A DNA stretch of 28,155 bases, from positions 1 through 28,155 of the forward strand of contig DDBO01000218.1 in NCBI GenBank assembly GCA_002332755.1. The letters run 5' to 3'. The notes under the pieces are model-generated. The model was not told the origin of the DNA and did no database searches. It saw only the letters and a program-made list of their open reading frames with translations. The translations under genes were made by a program, and so were the position numbers. How positions within the stretch are numbered: position 1 is the first letter of the stretch; every line of letters begins with the position of its first letter. Shown here one piece after another: positions 8,602-17,043 of the stretch. This DNA comes from Bacteroidales bacterium UBA2030. Lineage in GTDB: Bacteria; Bacteroidota; Bacteroidia; Bacteroidales; TTA-H9.

Positions 8602-9138
8602 ATGATGAAAAAAAGAATCTTAATTGCAATTTTGGCTCTATCGATTTGGGCATGTACCGACCCAGTACAAAAAGCTATACAATACTATCAAACTGGTACC
8701 GAAAAAGCCCAAAAAGGTGATACTGCAGGAGCCCGGGCAGATTTTAATAAGGCTATTGAGCTCAATCCCAATTATGCTGAGGCATACCACAACCGTGCCT
8801 TTTATTGTGAATTGCCGGCCGGTGATCTTCAGGGAGCACTTAACGATTTTAATAAATCGCTTGAACTACTTAAAGGAGAAAATGATGCCTATAGCCTCAG
8901 CATGCGTGGCTTTACCTTTCATTTAATGGGCAAAAATGCCGAGGCACTTGCCGACATCAATGCTTCATTGTCTAAAGACTCAAACAATGCATATGCCTAT
9001 CGCAATCTGGCACTGGTGTTCTTGAGTATGGGAGATACAGCAGCAGCTTGCAAATCTTTGAACAAGGCTCTCGAAAAAGGGTTTGAAAAAGATTTTGGAA
9101 CTGAAGTAAGCGAACTCACAGTCAAAATTTGTAAGTAA
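8602..9138 (+). CDS. Small TPR-repeat lipoprotein
   Basis: A 178-residue protein with about three tetratricopeptide repeats: GARADFNKAIELNPNYAEAY (about 46-65), then GALNDFNKSLEL, then EALADINASLSKDSNNAYAY and a partial fourth (AACKSLNKALEKG). The N-terminus (MMKKRILIAILALSIWAC) looks like a lipoprotein signal with Cys18, though the lipobox IWAC is imperfect, so plain periplasmic secretion is possible. TPR arrays bind partner proteins; the partner is unknown. The stop codon directly abuts the stop of the convergent 1004-residue gene, and its terminator lies inside that gene. Confidence 0.85.
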   Translation: MMKKRILIAILALSIWACTDPVQKAIQYYQTGTEKAQKGDTAGARADFNKAIELNPNYAEAYHNRAFYCELPAGDLQGALNDFNKSLELLKGENDAYSLSMRGFTFHLMGKNAEALADINASLSKDSNNAYAYRNLALVFLSMGDTAAACKSLNKALEKGFEKDFGTEVSELTVKICK

Positions 9139-12100
9139 TTATTCAACGGAAGGTGTCACTTCTTCCTTTGTGACAGGCGGTTGTTCTATAGGTTTTAGTA
9201 CAACCGCCTTACTTTTTTTGCCATTGATTTTAACTATGATAGGGCTTTCGAAACGTACATGCCGGAGATATTCGTCTTCGTAAACTGCCGGTCGGGAGTT
9301 CAGGTAATCCAGGTCATAAAAACCATCGTTGATATACGGATTGATGGTAAAATAGCCTACCTGGAATGAAGTAAGATTTTGGAAAAAATGGGTTCCCTGG
9401 CTGGGGTCTATTCTATAGTTTGGGAGTCCGGATTCTACAATTACTCTGGCAGCTGAAATCTGAGGCCATTTTACCGGAATGCCTAACCAGGGGTCGCTCG
9501 AGCCCCAGCGACCGGGCCCTACCAGTACATAATTTTTGCCTTCCTCTAAAAATCTCTGGTTCAATGCCTCCAATCGCAGGGCCACTTCCGGATTGTTGGC
9601 GGCATTAAAAGTCTCCGGCTTTACGTAAATAAAATCGCATATAGAATCAATAACACCATTTCCAAGGGCAGAATGACTGCGAAGCAAAAGTTGATCGTCT
9701 TTGATTCGTTCAATATCTTCTGCCAAGTCTTCGTTAAGGTTTACAATCGGCCGTATTTGCAGCAGGCTGAAAACCATGGGTGAACCCTTGGGCGGATTCA
9801 GATTAACGGCAAATTCTATTTCAATAGGATTATCCATTTCCCGCTGTCCGATTTCGAGCACTTCCTGAATGATTTGTGGAATAGGGACAGCATTGTTTTT
9901 CAGAATATTGGCAAAAGTAATTACCCGGCGACCCGCATAATGTATTCCATCGCGCAATACATTGTTTTCAAAATCATACGTAGAGGCTATCAGGCGGAGA
10001 GAATTATCTTTTTCAGCTTCTTCAATATTAAGCTTCAGAAGGTTAATTGTATCGTCGACTGCCGGACGAAAACTCTCGGGATGCAAATCGAGGGCGTAAA
10101 ATGTTTTCTGTGTTTCGCGTAAGGCTGTTTGTGGCGAGCTTAGCTGAAGCACTTTTCTGGGATAACGCGGTACAAATTTCAGGGTCACCCCTCCATCCAC
10201 AATATGCTTACCCAATCCCAGGGCTAACGAGGCAATCCCATCCTCTGGTTTTTCGGGTTCAATAGGGTAAAAATTAATACTTCTGGCAACGCCTGAAATG
10301 GTAGGATAATAACGATCGCCATATCGTGTACCCACTACCTCCTGAAGTACAACAGCCATTTTTTCTTCATCAATCAGGTTGTGGGTTGCCAGCATATATG
10401 CTTTAGAATCACGAAAATAAACCGAGGCATAAACACTCTTGATGGCATTACTAAGCATTTCCATCATCAGACGCTCGTTATCGCGAATGTTGGGAATCAT
10501 GTATGTAGAGTAAATTCCCGCAAACGGCTGGTAATGACTATCTTCAAGAAGGCTTGATGAACGAATGGCAATAGGGCCATGAATATAAGATATGAAGGTG
10601 TAAAGGTCTTCGTGGATTCTAAAAGGTAATCGTGCCCTGACAAAACGGTTCAAAATTTCGTGGTCGGGAACGTTGGAGAGAGCAAAATGATACAATTCAT
10701 TTTCCTCCATAAACTCATCGAAAATGTCCGTTGAGATAACGACCGTGCGCGGGATACTCACAATAATATTTTCGAAACGGTTAAGTTCTCCATGCCGTTT
10801 AATCATGCTATCGAGAAACGCCAGGCCACGGGCTTTGCCACCAATACTTCCTTCGCCTATTCGGGTAAAAGTAAGATACTCGTCGTATCTGTCGCGGTAA
10901 AACTGGGCTATGACGCCACGGGCTTTATTCATCCTAAAGGAGGCGATAGCGTCGTAGAGGTAGCGCCTAACTTCATCCAGGTCTTCAAAATCTTCAAGGG
11001 TAAGCGACTTAAAAGTGCGGGCAATAGGAAAGAGAGCCCTAGCATACAGCCACTTACTAAAATGATTTTGCGATAGATGCCAATGCAGCGATTTATCGGG
11101 TATTTGGAAAATTTTGTCCTGCAAGTCTTTAAGGTCGGTAGCCCTGTTTACTTCTTCTAAAGTATCAGGGTCGCGAAAAATAAAGTCACCAAAGGCAAAA
11201 TTGTCTATAATAAAGGTCTTGAGGTCTTGCAATAAGGTTTTGGAATTTTTATTGATAAAACCCACCCCCAGTTCTTTGGCGGTAGTTTCATGCTCCGTAT
11301 CAGACGATTGAAGCAAGACGGGAAGGTGTGGGTCTTCACGTTTAACCATACGGGCCAGATGTATACCGGCCAGCTTATCCATTACTCCCCCATGCTTATA
11401 GCTGATATCAGAAATAATACCCAAAAGGTTGTCTTTGTATTTCTTATAAAATGCAACGGCTTCTTCGAAACTGGTGGCAAGCAAAATTTTAGGTCGGCCC
11501 CGCATTCGCTGGGTTTTCTGATGCTCGTTGAGACCTTCGGTCATAAACAATCGCGACTGCTGAAATATGATCTTGTAAATAGCGGGCAAATAACTCGAAT
11601 AAAACCTGACCGAGTCTTCAACCAATAAAATCACCTGAACACCCACCTCCTCTACATCATGCTCCACATTCATTTTATCTTCTATTAGTTTGATGATAGC
11701 GAGCAGAAGGTCGGCATTTCCCAGCCACGAAAATATATAATCGATGACAGTAAGGTCTTCCATGCTCACCTTAATACTAACCTCACGTGAGAAGGGGGTC
11801 AAAACCACAATAGGTATCACAGGATGATCCCTTTTTAATCGTTTGGCCAGACTGAAGCAATCTACCCGTTCTACATTGGTCATGATGATGATGAGGTCTA
11901 TCTTTTCTGTTCTAAGCTTTTCAAAAGCTTCGTCAGGGCTGGTTGCAATAATAAAATGGGGTGGATAACGCAGATTCAGGGAAACATATTCATTGAAGAT
12001 CTGTTCTTCTATTCTTCCATCCGATTCAAGCATAAAAGCATCGTAAGCGCTGGCAATAATCAATACATGGTAAATGCGCTTTTTCATCAGATTATCAAAA

Positions 12101-12153
12101 GAAGTATCCCCGAAATAATATTTGGGCGAGGTTAAAAACGAGCGGTTTTGCAT
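9139..12153 (-). CDS. PEP/pyruvate-binding-domain protein with two receiver-like domains
   Basis: A 1004-residue cytoplasmic protein. Residues about 25-160 form a first receiver-like fold whose expected phospho-acceptor position (IDLIIIMTN, 85-93) lacks Asp. Residues about 172-320 form a second one with the full acidic set: Glu179-Asp180, Asp249 in IISDIS, Ser283/284 and Lys302. Residues about 430-805 match the ATP-grasp nucleotide-binding domain of PEP synthase and pyruvate phosphate dikinase (GSIGGKARGLAF 435-446; PIAIRSSSLLEDS 527-539; LLQIRPIV at 797-804). The C-terminal 200 residues carry GPGRWGSSDPWLG and SQGTHFFQN but no recognisable GGxxSH phosphohistidine domain or PEP-binding barrel. 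Such proteins are often annotated as PEP synthase, which this architecture does not support. A regulated kinase or phosphotransfer protein is more likely. The gene appears monocistronic. Confidence 0.85.
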   Translation of the reverse strand: MQNRSFLTSPKYYFGDTSFDNLMKKRIYHVLIIASAYDAFMLESDGRIEEQIFNEYVSLNLRYPPHFIIATSPDEAFEKLRTEKIDLIIIMTNVERVDCFSLAKRLKRDHPVIPIVVLTPFSREVSIKVSMEDLTVIDYIFSWLGNADLLLAIIKLIEDKMNVEHDVEEVGVQVILLVEDSVRFYSSYLPAIYKIIFQQSRLFMTEGLNEHQKTQRMRGRPKILLATSFEEAVAFYKKYKDNLLGIISDISYKHGGVMDKLAGIHLARMVKREDPHLPVLLQSSDTEHETTAKELGVGFINKNSKTLLQDLKTFIIDNFAFGDFIFRDPDTLEEVNRATDLKDLQDKIFQIPDKSLHWHLSQNHFSKWLYARALFPIARTFKSLTLEDFEDLDEVRRYLYDAIASFRMNKARGVIAQFYRDRYDEYLTFTRIGEGSIGGKARGLAFLDSMIKRHGELNRFENIIVSIPRTVVISTDIFDEFMEENELYHFALSNVPDHEILNRFVRARLPFRIHEDLYTFISYIHGPIAIRSSSLLEDSHYQPFAGIYSTYMIPNIRDNERLMMEMLSNAIKSVYASVYFRDSKAYMLATHNLIDEEKMAVVLQEVVGTRYGDRYYPTISGVARSINFYPIEPEKPEDGIASLALGLGKHIVDGGVTLKFVPRYPRKVLQLSSPQTALRETQKTFYALDLHPESFRPAVDDTINLLKLNIEEAEKDNSLRLIASTYDFENNVLRDGIHYAGRRVITFANILKNNAVPIPQIIQEVLEIGQREMDNPIEIEFAVNLNPPKGSPMVFSLLQIRPIVNLNEDLAEDIERIKDDQLLLRSHSALGNGVIDSICDFIYVKPETFNAANNPEVALRLEALNQRFLEEGKNYVLVGPGRWGSSDPWLGIPVKWPQISAARVIVESGLPNYRIDPSQGTHFFQNLTSFQVGYFTINPYINDGFYDLDYLNSRPAVYEDEYLRHVRFESPIIVKINGKKSKAVVLKPIEQPPVTKEEVTPSVE
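9175..9219 (+). terminator. Terminator of the TPR gene embedded in the convergent gene
   Basis: AGGCGGTTGT (9175-9184) and ACAACCGCCT (9200-9209) form a perfect 10-bp stem, followed by TAC and seven T residues. It is correctly placed 36 bp after the TPR stop, but it also encodes the last residues of the minus-strand gene. Confidence 0.8.
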
Positions 12154-12259
12154 GGATAGGTTACTATTTTCCTGGCGTTAAAATTAAAGAATTATCCTGA
12201 CGGGTTTAATATATATTGGAATAGAATAATGCGATAAACCAGGGATCGATTATTTTTTC

Positions 12260-12267
12260 TATCTTAG
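12260..12267 (+). promoter_or_regulatory. Possible -7 element for the DUF362-polyferredoxin operon
   Basis: TATCTTAG resembles TAnnTTTG with one mismatch and lies 49 bp upstream of the ATG at 12317, in the only gap before the operon. No -33 element was identified. Confidence 0.3.
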
Positions 12268-12316
12268 AGCTTTGAATTAAAAATCCAAGAATCAACCTTG
12301 CAAATCGAATTCACAT

Positions 12317-13237
12317 ATGGAGAGAAGAAATTTTCTGAAAAATCTTGCACTGGGTACCCTGGCCGGTAGTCTGGCAAGCAGGATTCCTGGTGCTTTTGCC
12401 TCCGACACACATGCCTCTGAGCCCTTCGTTGGCGATGCCGATTTAGTAGCCATTAAAGGCGGGGAACCGGAGCAAATGTTCGACAAAGCTATAGAGGCTT
12501 TAGGTGGCTTAAAACGCTTTGTCAAAAAAGGTCAAAAAGTAGTCGTAAAGCCCAACATCGGATGGGATGTACCCCCGGAAAGGGCGGCAAATACGCATCC
12601 CGGACTCATCGGTCATATTGTCAAAAGATGTCTGGAGGCAGGTGCTGCTGAGGTTTTTGTATTCGATAATACTTGCGACAACTGGCTGAAATGTTATAAT
12701 ACCAGTGGTATTGAAGAGGCCGTTAAAAAAGCCGGAGGTAAAATAGTTCCAGGCAATGAAGAAAGGCTATATAAGCCGGTAAGCATCTCAGGAAGGGTAC
12801 TTAAAAATGCCAGTGTACACGAACTCATTCTATCATGCGACGTTTTTATCAATGTTCCCATACTTAAGCATCACAGCTCGGCTGATGTAAGCATAGCCAT
12901 GAAGAACTTGATGGGCATAGTATGGGACAGGCGCTGGTGGCATCGCAACAATCTTCATCAATGCATTGCTGATTTTGCAGGATTCAGAAAACCCGACCTC
13001 AATGTAATTGATGCTTATAGGGTTATGATAAAGAATGGCCCACGGGGCGTATCCGAAGCTGATGTGAAAATTATGAAATCGATGATAGTATCCACCGACA
13101 TTGTGGCTGCTGATGCCGCAGCGACAAAACTTATGGGAAACGAACCAGCCCAGATTGGCCACATACGCTTGGCCCACGAAATGAAAATTGGCAATATGGA
13201 CCTCTCGTCACTTAAAATTCAACGCATCACCGTTTAA
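12317..13237 (+). CDS. Tat-exported DUF362 protein
   Basis: A 306-residue protein with a twin-arginine signal (MERRNFLKNLALGTLAGSL, cleavage probably near AFA at 25-27), which implies folding and possibly cofactor loading before export. The DUF362 domain fills the rest: VVVKPNIGW, then a Rossmann-like stretch GAAEVFVFDN, VPILKHHSSADVSIAMKNLMG, and a C-terminal part that covers IDAYRVMIKNGPRG. DUF362 proteins are often found with or fused to iron-sulfur domains, but their reaction is not established. The next gene, a membrane polyferredoxin, begins 3 bp after this stop. The pair is probably a periplasm-facing redox module. Confidence 0.88.
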   Translation: MERRNFLKNLALGTLAGSLASRIPGAFASDTHASEPFVGDADLVAIKGGEPEQMFDKAIEALGGLKRFVKKGQKVVVKPNIGWDVPPERAANTHPGLIGHIVKRCLEAGAAEVFVFDNTCDNWLKCYNTSGIEEAVKKAGGKIVPGNEERLYKPVSISGRVLKNASVHELILSCDVFINVPILKHHSSADVSIAMKNLMGIVWDRRWWHRNNLHQCIADFAGFRKPDLNVIDAYRVMIKNGPRGVSEADVKIMKSMIVSTDIVAADAAATKLMGNEPAQIGHIRLAHEMKIGNMDLSSLKIQRITV

Positions 13238-13240
13238 ATA

Positions 13241-14791
13241 ATGAAGCGCAACAAGCTTGCCGCCTGGCGCAGAGTATTCGGCCTGATTTTTTTCGGGTTG
13301 TTGCTTCTCTCTTTTGCTGATTTCACCGGCTTTTTACCAACATGGTTTATTCGATGGGCCGGGTATTTTCAGTTTGTCCCTTCCCTCTTAAAATTTCTCC
13401 ATGCCCCCTCTCTGCTTGCTATCGGATTTTTGCTCATCCTGTTCATCACGTGGATTTGGGGAAGGGTTTATTGCTCATGGATTTGCCCATTGGGAGTATT
13501 GCAAGATATAGTCGCCAGATTGAAAATCCTTAAAAAAAAGCGGTCTAGAGCTTATGGACTCCTTCCCTCCTTCAAAATACTGCGTTACTCAGTTCTTATA
13601 TTGGTGGTCGCAGGGCTGCTCAGCGGATTAATGCAGCCTTTAATGTACACCGACCCTTATTCCTTGTTTGGCCGCATGATCCATCAGCTGGTTTTTCCCT
13701 TATTCTTGTTTTTAAACAATTATTTATCAGGTTATCTTTCCGGTTTGGAAATCTATTTTCTAAAGCCATTTCCGGTCACCGGATTTCAACCGGCCTCATT
13801 GGCTTTTTCAGTGACATTGCTGGCCCTTTTGATCTTTTTATCCGTACGATATGGAAGGATTTACTGTACTGCCTGGTGCCCGGTGGGTTCTTTTTTGGGA
13901 TTCGTTTCGAAATTTTCAATTTACAAAATCAGAATTTCAAAGGAAAGTTGTACATCATGCGGACGCTGTGCCAAGTCATGTAAAGCCGGATGTATCGATT
14001 ACCACAACAAGGAGGTAGATTTCGAACGCTGTGTTGGGTGTTTTAACTGCTTAAATTCATGTCCTACAGGAGGAATTCATTTTCAGAAAACCTTCAGAAC
14101 CCATAGCTTAAATTTCTCCCCTGAGCGCCGGCACCACCTTTGGTTGCTTACCGCCGCAGGGACAGGGCTATTGTTAAAACCCAAGGTTATTTGGGCCGAG
14201 GAATTACAAAAGGCATTGGTTCCTGCCCCAAGACTCAACCCGGTAACTCCTCCGGGGTCTATAAGCACAGAAAGGTTTAATGACATTTGCACGGCATGTC
14301 ATCTCTGCATTTCGGCCTGCCCTACCAGGGTATTAAGTCCCTCGCTGACAGAGTACGGATGGAGAGGTCTATTCCAGCCCATGATGGACTATCATACAAG
14401 CTTCTGCAATTACGAATGCACACGTTGCGGTGAAGTGTGTCCTACAGGCGCAATCTTACCTCTTCTTCCCGAAGAAAAAAAATTGACGCAGTTGGGAGTG
14501 GCGGCATTTCAAAAGCTCAATTGTGTGGTTTATACTGAAGAAACGGCCTGCGGCGCTTGTTCTGAGCATTGCCCTACTAAGGCAGTGCATATGGTACCTT
14601 ATAAGGAAGGATTACTAATACCCAAGGTTAATGAAGCTATATGCATTGGATGCGGGGCCTGTGAATATGCCTGCCCCACCCTTCCGCACAAGGCTATTTA
14701 CGTAAAGGCACATACCATTCACCAAAAGGCCCAGAAACCAGAAGAATCAGACACAAGCAAAGAAGAAGTTCCAGAAGAATTTCCCTTTTGA
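13241..14791 (+). CDS. NapH/NapG-like fusion membrane polyferredoxin
   Basis: A 516-residue protein. The N-terminal half is NapH-like: about five membrane segments (near 11-27, 55-75, 113-130, 146-168, 185-203), with the paired motifs YCSWICP (77-83) and YCTAWCP (208-214). Two 4Fe-4S clusters follow (Cys237/240/243/247 and Cys264/267/270/274). Residues 295-320 then show a Tat-like twin Arg (296-297), a hydrophobic stretch and WAEE, as at the start of a NapG protein. After it come four more Cys groups (350-360, 389-400, 437-444, 468-478). That gives about six cluster sites in one chain. Such proteins move electrons between quinol and a periplasmic redox partner; here the partner is likely the coupled DUF362 protein. 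The tail (from 495) is charged and disordered. No Nap catalytic subunit is present, so the nitrate role does not follow. Confidence 0.88.
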   Translation: MKRNKLAAWRRVFGLIFFGLLLLSFADFTGFLPTWFIRWAGYFQFVPSLLKFLHAPSLLAIGFLLILFITWIWGRVYCSWICPLGVLQDIVARLKILKKKRSRAYGLLPSFKILRYSVLILVVAGLLSGLMQPLMYTDPYSLFGRMIHQLVFPLFLFLNNYLSGYLSGLEIYFLKPFPVTGFQPASLAFSVTLLALLIFLSVRYGRIYCTAWCPVGSFLGFVSKFSIYKIRISKESCTSCGRCAKSCKAGCIDYHNKEVDFERCVGCFNCLNSCPTGGIHFQKTFRTHSLNFSPERRHHLWLLTAAGTGLLLKPKVIWAEELQKALVPAPRLNPVTPPGSISTERFNDICTACHLCISACPTRVLSPSLTEYGWRGLFQPMMDYHTSFCNYECTRCGEVCPTGAILPLLPEEKKLTQLGVAAFQKLNCVVYTEETACGACSEHCPTKAVHMVPYKEGLLIPKVNEAICIGCGACEYACPTLPHKAIYVKAHTIHQKAQKPEESDTSKEEVPEEFPF

Positions 14792-14966
14792 TTGTACAAT
14801 ATTTGTTTGAAACCATGCTGATGAATCATAGGGTCTTTTTATTGGTTAATGTGATAAAGCCAGGCAAACTTTTGAAAGCATATTGATTCATCTATCCATT
14901 GCCCAACAGCGGATAGGTAAGTGCAAAGTGTTAATATGTTTTTCATTTATTGTTGAAAGATTTATG

Positions 14967-14999
14967 AGCTCCATGCTTTTGCTTTCGGCAGGAGCTTTT
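14967..14999 (+). terminator. Possible terminator of the DUF362-polyferredoxin operon
   Basis: AGCTCC (14967-14972) pairs with GGAGCT (14991-14996), with TGC/GCA extending inward past one unpaired base, followed by four T residues. It lies 175 bp beyond the stop, so it is plausible but distant. Confidence 0.45.
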
Positions 15000-15067
15000 A
15001 GATCTGTCATTTCCGGGATTTGTTTCCAGTACAAAAAGCTATGATTTAGTCAGGCCTGATAACAAAA

Positions 15068-15098
15068 TGGGGTGAAATGCTACGTGCATATCACCCCA
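15068..15098 (-). terminator. Terminator of the TonB receptor-lipoprotein operon
   Basis: TGGGGTGA (15068-15075) pairs with TCACCCCA (15091-15098); inside it ATGC pairs with GCAT around a 5-base loop. On the minus strand it is followed by TTTTGTT. It lies 24 bp beyond the lipoprotein stop. Confidence 0.75.
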
Positions 15099-15122
15099 CC
15101 TCTTTTGAGAAAAATTAACCTG

Positions 15123-17006
15123 TTATTTTACAGGTGAAATGTTCACCTCATCAATTCTAAATGTGGTTGTATTGGTTGCGTCACCCACATACTTGAAGGC
15201 GATGTAGAAATTACCATTAAAGCCTTGAGGCACATAATCGCTGATGGAAACATTGCCCGATTCTATCCATGCGTGATCAGGGTCGCTTTGTTGAGCCAGG
15301 CGGCAATTGACAGTGGTCCAGGTTGCGGTGTTCAGGTTTGTGCCATCAAAATCGGTGGATATAAGGACCGACAAGCCATCATGTACCCAATAAGCTTTCG
15401 CCGATTTAAAAGTAAGCACTTTCCCGCCTTCATATTTCACAGGGGGAGTAATCATCCAGCTTATATTCTGATTATCAGTGGTTTTATAAGCGGTTGCCTG
15501 AGCATATTTATCCGTATTGAATATTTTGCCTCTCCATTTACGGGTACCTTCCTGGGCAAGATTGAGCCAACCTTCAAGCGCAATGTCAACATCATTGCTT
15601 ACCCCATCGAAATTCTCATGCACTTCGCTTACGGCGTTTACAGTGCCTCCACCGCCGCCGCCACCACCTGTTGTATTTATTTTCACCTCATCCACACGGT
15701 AGGTAGTTGTATTGGTTTGGGTACCTTCGTAACGGAAGCCAATGTAGATATTACCATTATAGCCAGCGGGCACAAAATTGGCCAGGGGAATATCACCTGA
15801 AGGAACCCAGTTATTATCGCCGGAAGCAGCATTGGCCAGGGTTGCATTAATCTGCGTCCAGGTAGCAGTTTCAGGATTACCGGTGTAATTGGTTAAAATC
15901 CATACCGTTAGCCCATCATGCTTGTAGTAAGCCATTGCCGTTTTAAAGCTCAGTTTAAGGTTAGAATTGTACACCACCGGGGGTGTTATTAACCACGTAA
16001 CATTTTCGGCATCAGTAGAATTATAAGAGGTTGCCTGAGCATATTTTTCGCTCTGATAAGTTTTACCTTGCCATTTGCGGTTGCCTTTAAGGGCTTCATT
16101 GGTCCAACCTGTAATGCTGATATCGGTTTGATTGGTAATTCCGTCAAAATTTTCTTCCAGGCTGGTAACAGGAGTAAGACCTGCATCAGGATAAACGAAA
16201 TCGCCGGAAGGAGGAGGAGGAACAGAACCACCGAAACCAATGAGGTCGGCAGTATCGCGAATGGTGAGCTGGTAAGTAGTTTGGTAAATACTCAGGATTC
16301 CCTGCACTGTGCCATTGCCTGCGGGTGTGAGCATACTGGCAAAATTGGCATAGCTGCTGGTTCTTACAACCAGCTGATTGCCGTTTGCATCTACCAGAGT
16401 GCGATTGGTAGCTGAAACTCCCTGAGGAGCAAAGGGCACACCCACTTCCTGAAAATGCACATTTTCAATACGAACCAGCATACTAATATAAGTCGACATG
16501 TTTTGAGCCAGACTCAGGGTCACTGGTGCCGGAGCTTTACCAGGCAAGGAGTCCCTGAAGATGTGATTGGCTATTCTGGCTTCGGGTAAGCGGCCGATAC
16601 TTCCATTGTAAGGATATCCGAGTTGGATAAGCTTATTGTAATCGCCCAGATACATACCCCGGCATTTAACATATACCCGCTGTCCAAGTTTATATTCTGT
16701 ATACAAATATGATTTGTCGAGGCCCAGTATAATGCCTCCGGTTTCGTCTTGAATAACAAGCTGTTTATAGAGGTTGCCCGATTCATCATTGGCGACTACA
16801 ACGCCTTTAATGATAATATCTTCCTTAATGGAATCGAGGGTGCCATTATACATAGCTTTCAGCTGGGCAATGGTTGTATTAGCCTCAAAGTCAACAGTAG
16901 GGATATTGATGGGAGGTTCATCGAAGTCACCTTTAACACATCCGCCCAGGAAAAGGGCTGTCATCAGAAAACTGGCCAGCCAAAGATTTAATTTAAAGTA
17001 TTTCAT
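15123..17006 (-). CDS. DUF5689 surface lipoprotein with two choice-of-anchor J domains
   Basis: A 627-residue lipoprotein. The frame stays open upstream to 17174, but the ATG at 17006 begins a clear lipoprotein signal (ASFLMTALFLGGC, Cys23) and leaves a 37-bp gap to the receptor gene. Acidic residues just after the Cys (VKGDFDEPP) fit the Bacteroidota surface-export signal. A DUF5689 domain, OB-like, covers about 38-260. Two homologous choice-of-anchor J jelly-roll domains follow (about 280-445 and 455-627). Each has an ENFDG opening, a KYAQAT motif, W(L/M)ITPPV, HDGL and a closing RVDEV/RIDEV. A run of eight glycines (446-453) links them. In this context the protein probably sits on the cell surface and captures substrate for the TonB-dependent receptor encoded upstream in the operon, much as SusD serves SusC. 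The ligand is unknown. Confidence 0.85.
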   Translation of the reverse strand: MKYFKLNLWLASFLMTALFLGGCVKGDFDEPPINIPTVDFEANTTIAQLKAMYNGTLDSIKEDIIIKGVVVANDESGNLYKQLVIQDETGGIILGLDKSYLYTEYKLGQRVYVKCRGMYLGDYNKLIQLGYPYNGSIGRLPEARIANHIFRDSLPGKAPAPVTLSLAQNMSTYISMLVRIENVHFQEVGVPFAPQGVSATNRTLVDANGNQLVVRTSSYANFASMLTPAGNGTVQGILSIYQTTYQLTIRDTADLIGFGGSVPPPPSGDFVYPDAGLTPVTSLEENFDGITNQTDISITGWTNEALKGNRKWQGKTYQSEKYAQATSYNSTDAENVTWLITPPVVYNSNLKLSFKTAMAYYKHDGLTVWILTNYTGNPETATWTQINATLANAASGDNNWVPSGDIPLANFVPAGYNGNIYIGFRYEGTQTNTTTYRVDEVKINTTGGGGGGGGTVNAVSEVHENFDGVSNDVDIALEGWLNLAQEGTRKWRGKIFNTDKYAQATAYKTTDNQNISWMITPPVKYEGGKVLTFKSAKAYWVHDGLSVLISTDFDGTNLNTATWTTVNCRLAQQSDPDHAWIESGNVSISDYVPQGFNGNFYIAFKYVGDATNTTTFRIDEVNISPVK

Positions 17007-17043
17007 ATATCTCCGAATATTTAATTTTTCTAGGTTACACAAA

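Larger units (their letters stand above)
14792..15122. other. Intergenic region between convergent operons
   Basis: This 331-bp gap between convergent transcription units holds one terminator candidate for each: 14967-14999 (plus) and 15068-15098 (minus). Nothing else in it looks like a gene. Confidence 0.55.

Noticed and set aside
9139..12153. Canonical PEP synthase
   Set aside because: The phosphohistidine swivel motif and the PEP-binding barrel are not recognisable; only the nucleotide-binding module is clear.
13241..14791. Part of a periplasmic nitrate reductase operon
   Set aside because: No NapA, NapB or NapD genes nearby; the neighbour is a DUF362 protein.
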